From Erysipelotrichaceae bacterium (GTDB taxonomy: Bacteria; Bacillota_I; Bacilli_A; Erysipelotrichales; Erysipelotrichaceae), in contig CAAGJS010000350.1 of NCBI GenBank assembly GCA_900770275.1, forward strand, positions 1 to 6,710: a stretch of DNA of 6,710 nucleotides, read 5' to 3'. Both the position numbers and the translations under genes were made by a program. Under the pieces are notes generated by a model. The model saw only the letters and a list, made by a program, of their open reading frames with translations, was not told where the DNA came from and ran no database searches. Below are positions 6,459-6,710 of this stretch, one piece after another (positions within the stretch are counted from its first letter, which is position 1; each line of letters begins with the position of its first letter).

Positions 6459-6710
6459 ATGGCAACCGTAGAACTGAATCATCTCGTCAAGGTTTATCCC
6501 AATGCGGAAGGCACAAAGAAAAAGCATCATCGGAATGAGCCGCAGAAGAAGTCGAATCTCAAGGTGACCGAGGAAGGAGTCCTTGCGGTCGATGACTTCA
6601 ATCTTAAGATTAAGGATCAGGAATTCATCGTCCTTGTCGGACCGTCCGGCTGCGGCAAGTCGACGACGCTGCGCATGGTCGCGGGTCTGGAAGAGATCAC
6701 ACACGGCGAC
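6459..6710 (+). CDS. ABC transporter ATP-binding protein, MsmK/UgpC-type, N-terminal part (3' end outside window)
   Basis: 84 residues are visible and the frame is still open at the window edge; family members have about 360-400 residues. The start MATVELNHLVKVYP gives the first strand and the A-loop aromatic Tyr13. After an insertion come VLAVDDFNLKIKDQEFIVLV and the Walker A motif GPSGCGKST (61-69), then LRMVAGLEEIT-G, all highly typical of sugar-importer ATPases of the MsmK/UgpC/MalK type. Walker B, the signature motif and the regulatory C-terminal domain lie outside the window. Residues about 15-40 (rich in Lys and His, including TKKKHHRNEPQKKS) form an extra segment of roughly 25 residues absent from classical MsmK or MalK. 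Expected role: hydrolyses ATP on the cytoplasmic side to drive import through the two permeases upstream. It follows the GH3 gene by 99 bases. It could serve this transporter alone or be shared by several. Confidence 0.9.
   Translation, partial: MATVELNHLVKVYPNAEGTKKKHHRNEPQKKSNLKVTEEGVLAVDDFNLKIKDQEFIVLVGPSGCGKSTTLRMVAGLEEITHGD

Noticed and set aside
1..6710. RNA genes, CRISPR arrays, insertion sequences, attachment sites, frameshifts
   Set aside because: None seen: no tRNA- or rRNA-like segments, no regularly spaced repeats, no transposase or terminal inverted repeats, and all real reading frames are intact apart from those cut by the window edges.

Overview
The window looks like a sugar-uptake and hydrolysis operon from a Bacillota (Firmicutes) bacterium, probably a gut or rumen anaerobe. 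The evidence is the lipoprotein-type substrate-binding protein, the strong AGGAGG ribosome binding sites, and the MsmEFG/MsmK-type (CUT1) transporter next to a LacI-type regulator. A domain-swapped GH3 glucosidase of the kind known from Butyrivibrio fibrisolvens and Ruminococcus albus fits too. Base composition looks roughly balanced (about 50% GC). Family or genus cannot be fixed from the sequence; Lachnospiraceae- or Erysipelotrichaceae-like hosts are both reasonable guesses. All genes lie on the + strand.

Layout: 1-396 is the 3' end of a LacI/GalR-family regulator. A 101-base gap (397-497) holds a TTGCAA-N7-TTGCAA repeat that overlaps a candidate promoter. 498-1886 encodes a substrate-binding lipoprotein. 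A 184-base gap (1887-2070) holds three consecutive RNA hairpins, the first terminator-like and the last ending at a possible ribosome binding site of the next gene. 2071-2991 and 3005-3871 encode the two membrane permeases. 3879-6359 encodes an 826-residue GH3 beta-glucosidase-type enzyme with no signal peptide and permuted domain order. A 99-base gap follows, and at 6459 the 5' end of an MsmK/UgpC-type ABC ATPase runs off the window.

How it works together (inference): the lipoprotein captures a small beta-linked oligosaccharide or aryl glucoside outside the cell. The two permeases, energised by the ATPase at the end of the window, import it, and the cytoplasmic GH3 enzyme splits off the terminal sugar. 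The LacI-type protein probably senses the sugar and represses from the repeat in front of the binding-protein gene. The hairpin cluster after that gene would allow much more binding protein than permease to be made.

The most interesting points are the circularly permuted GH3 enzyme (precedented but uncommon), the structured inter-cistronic RNA, the candidate operator, and a lysine/histidine-rich insertion near the N terminus of the ATPase. I see no sign of a wholly new system, mobile element, CRISPR array or RNA gene.
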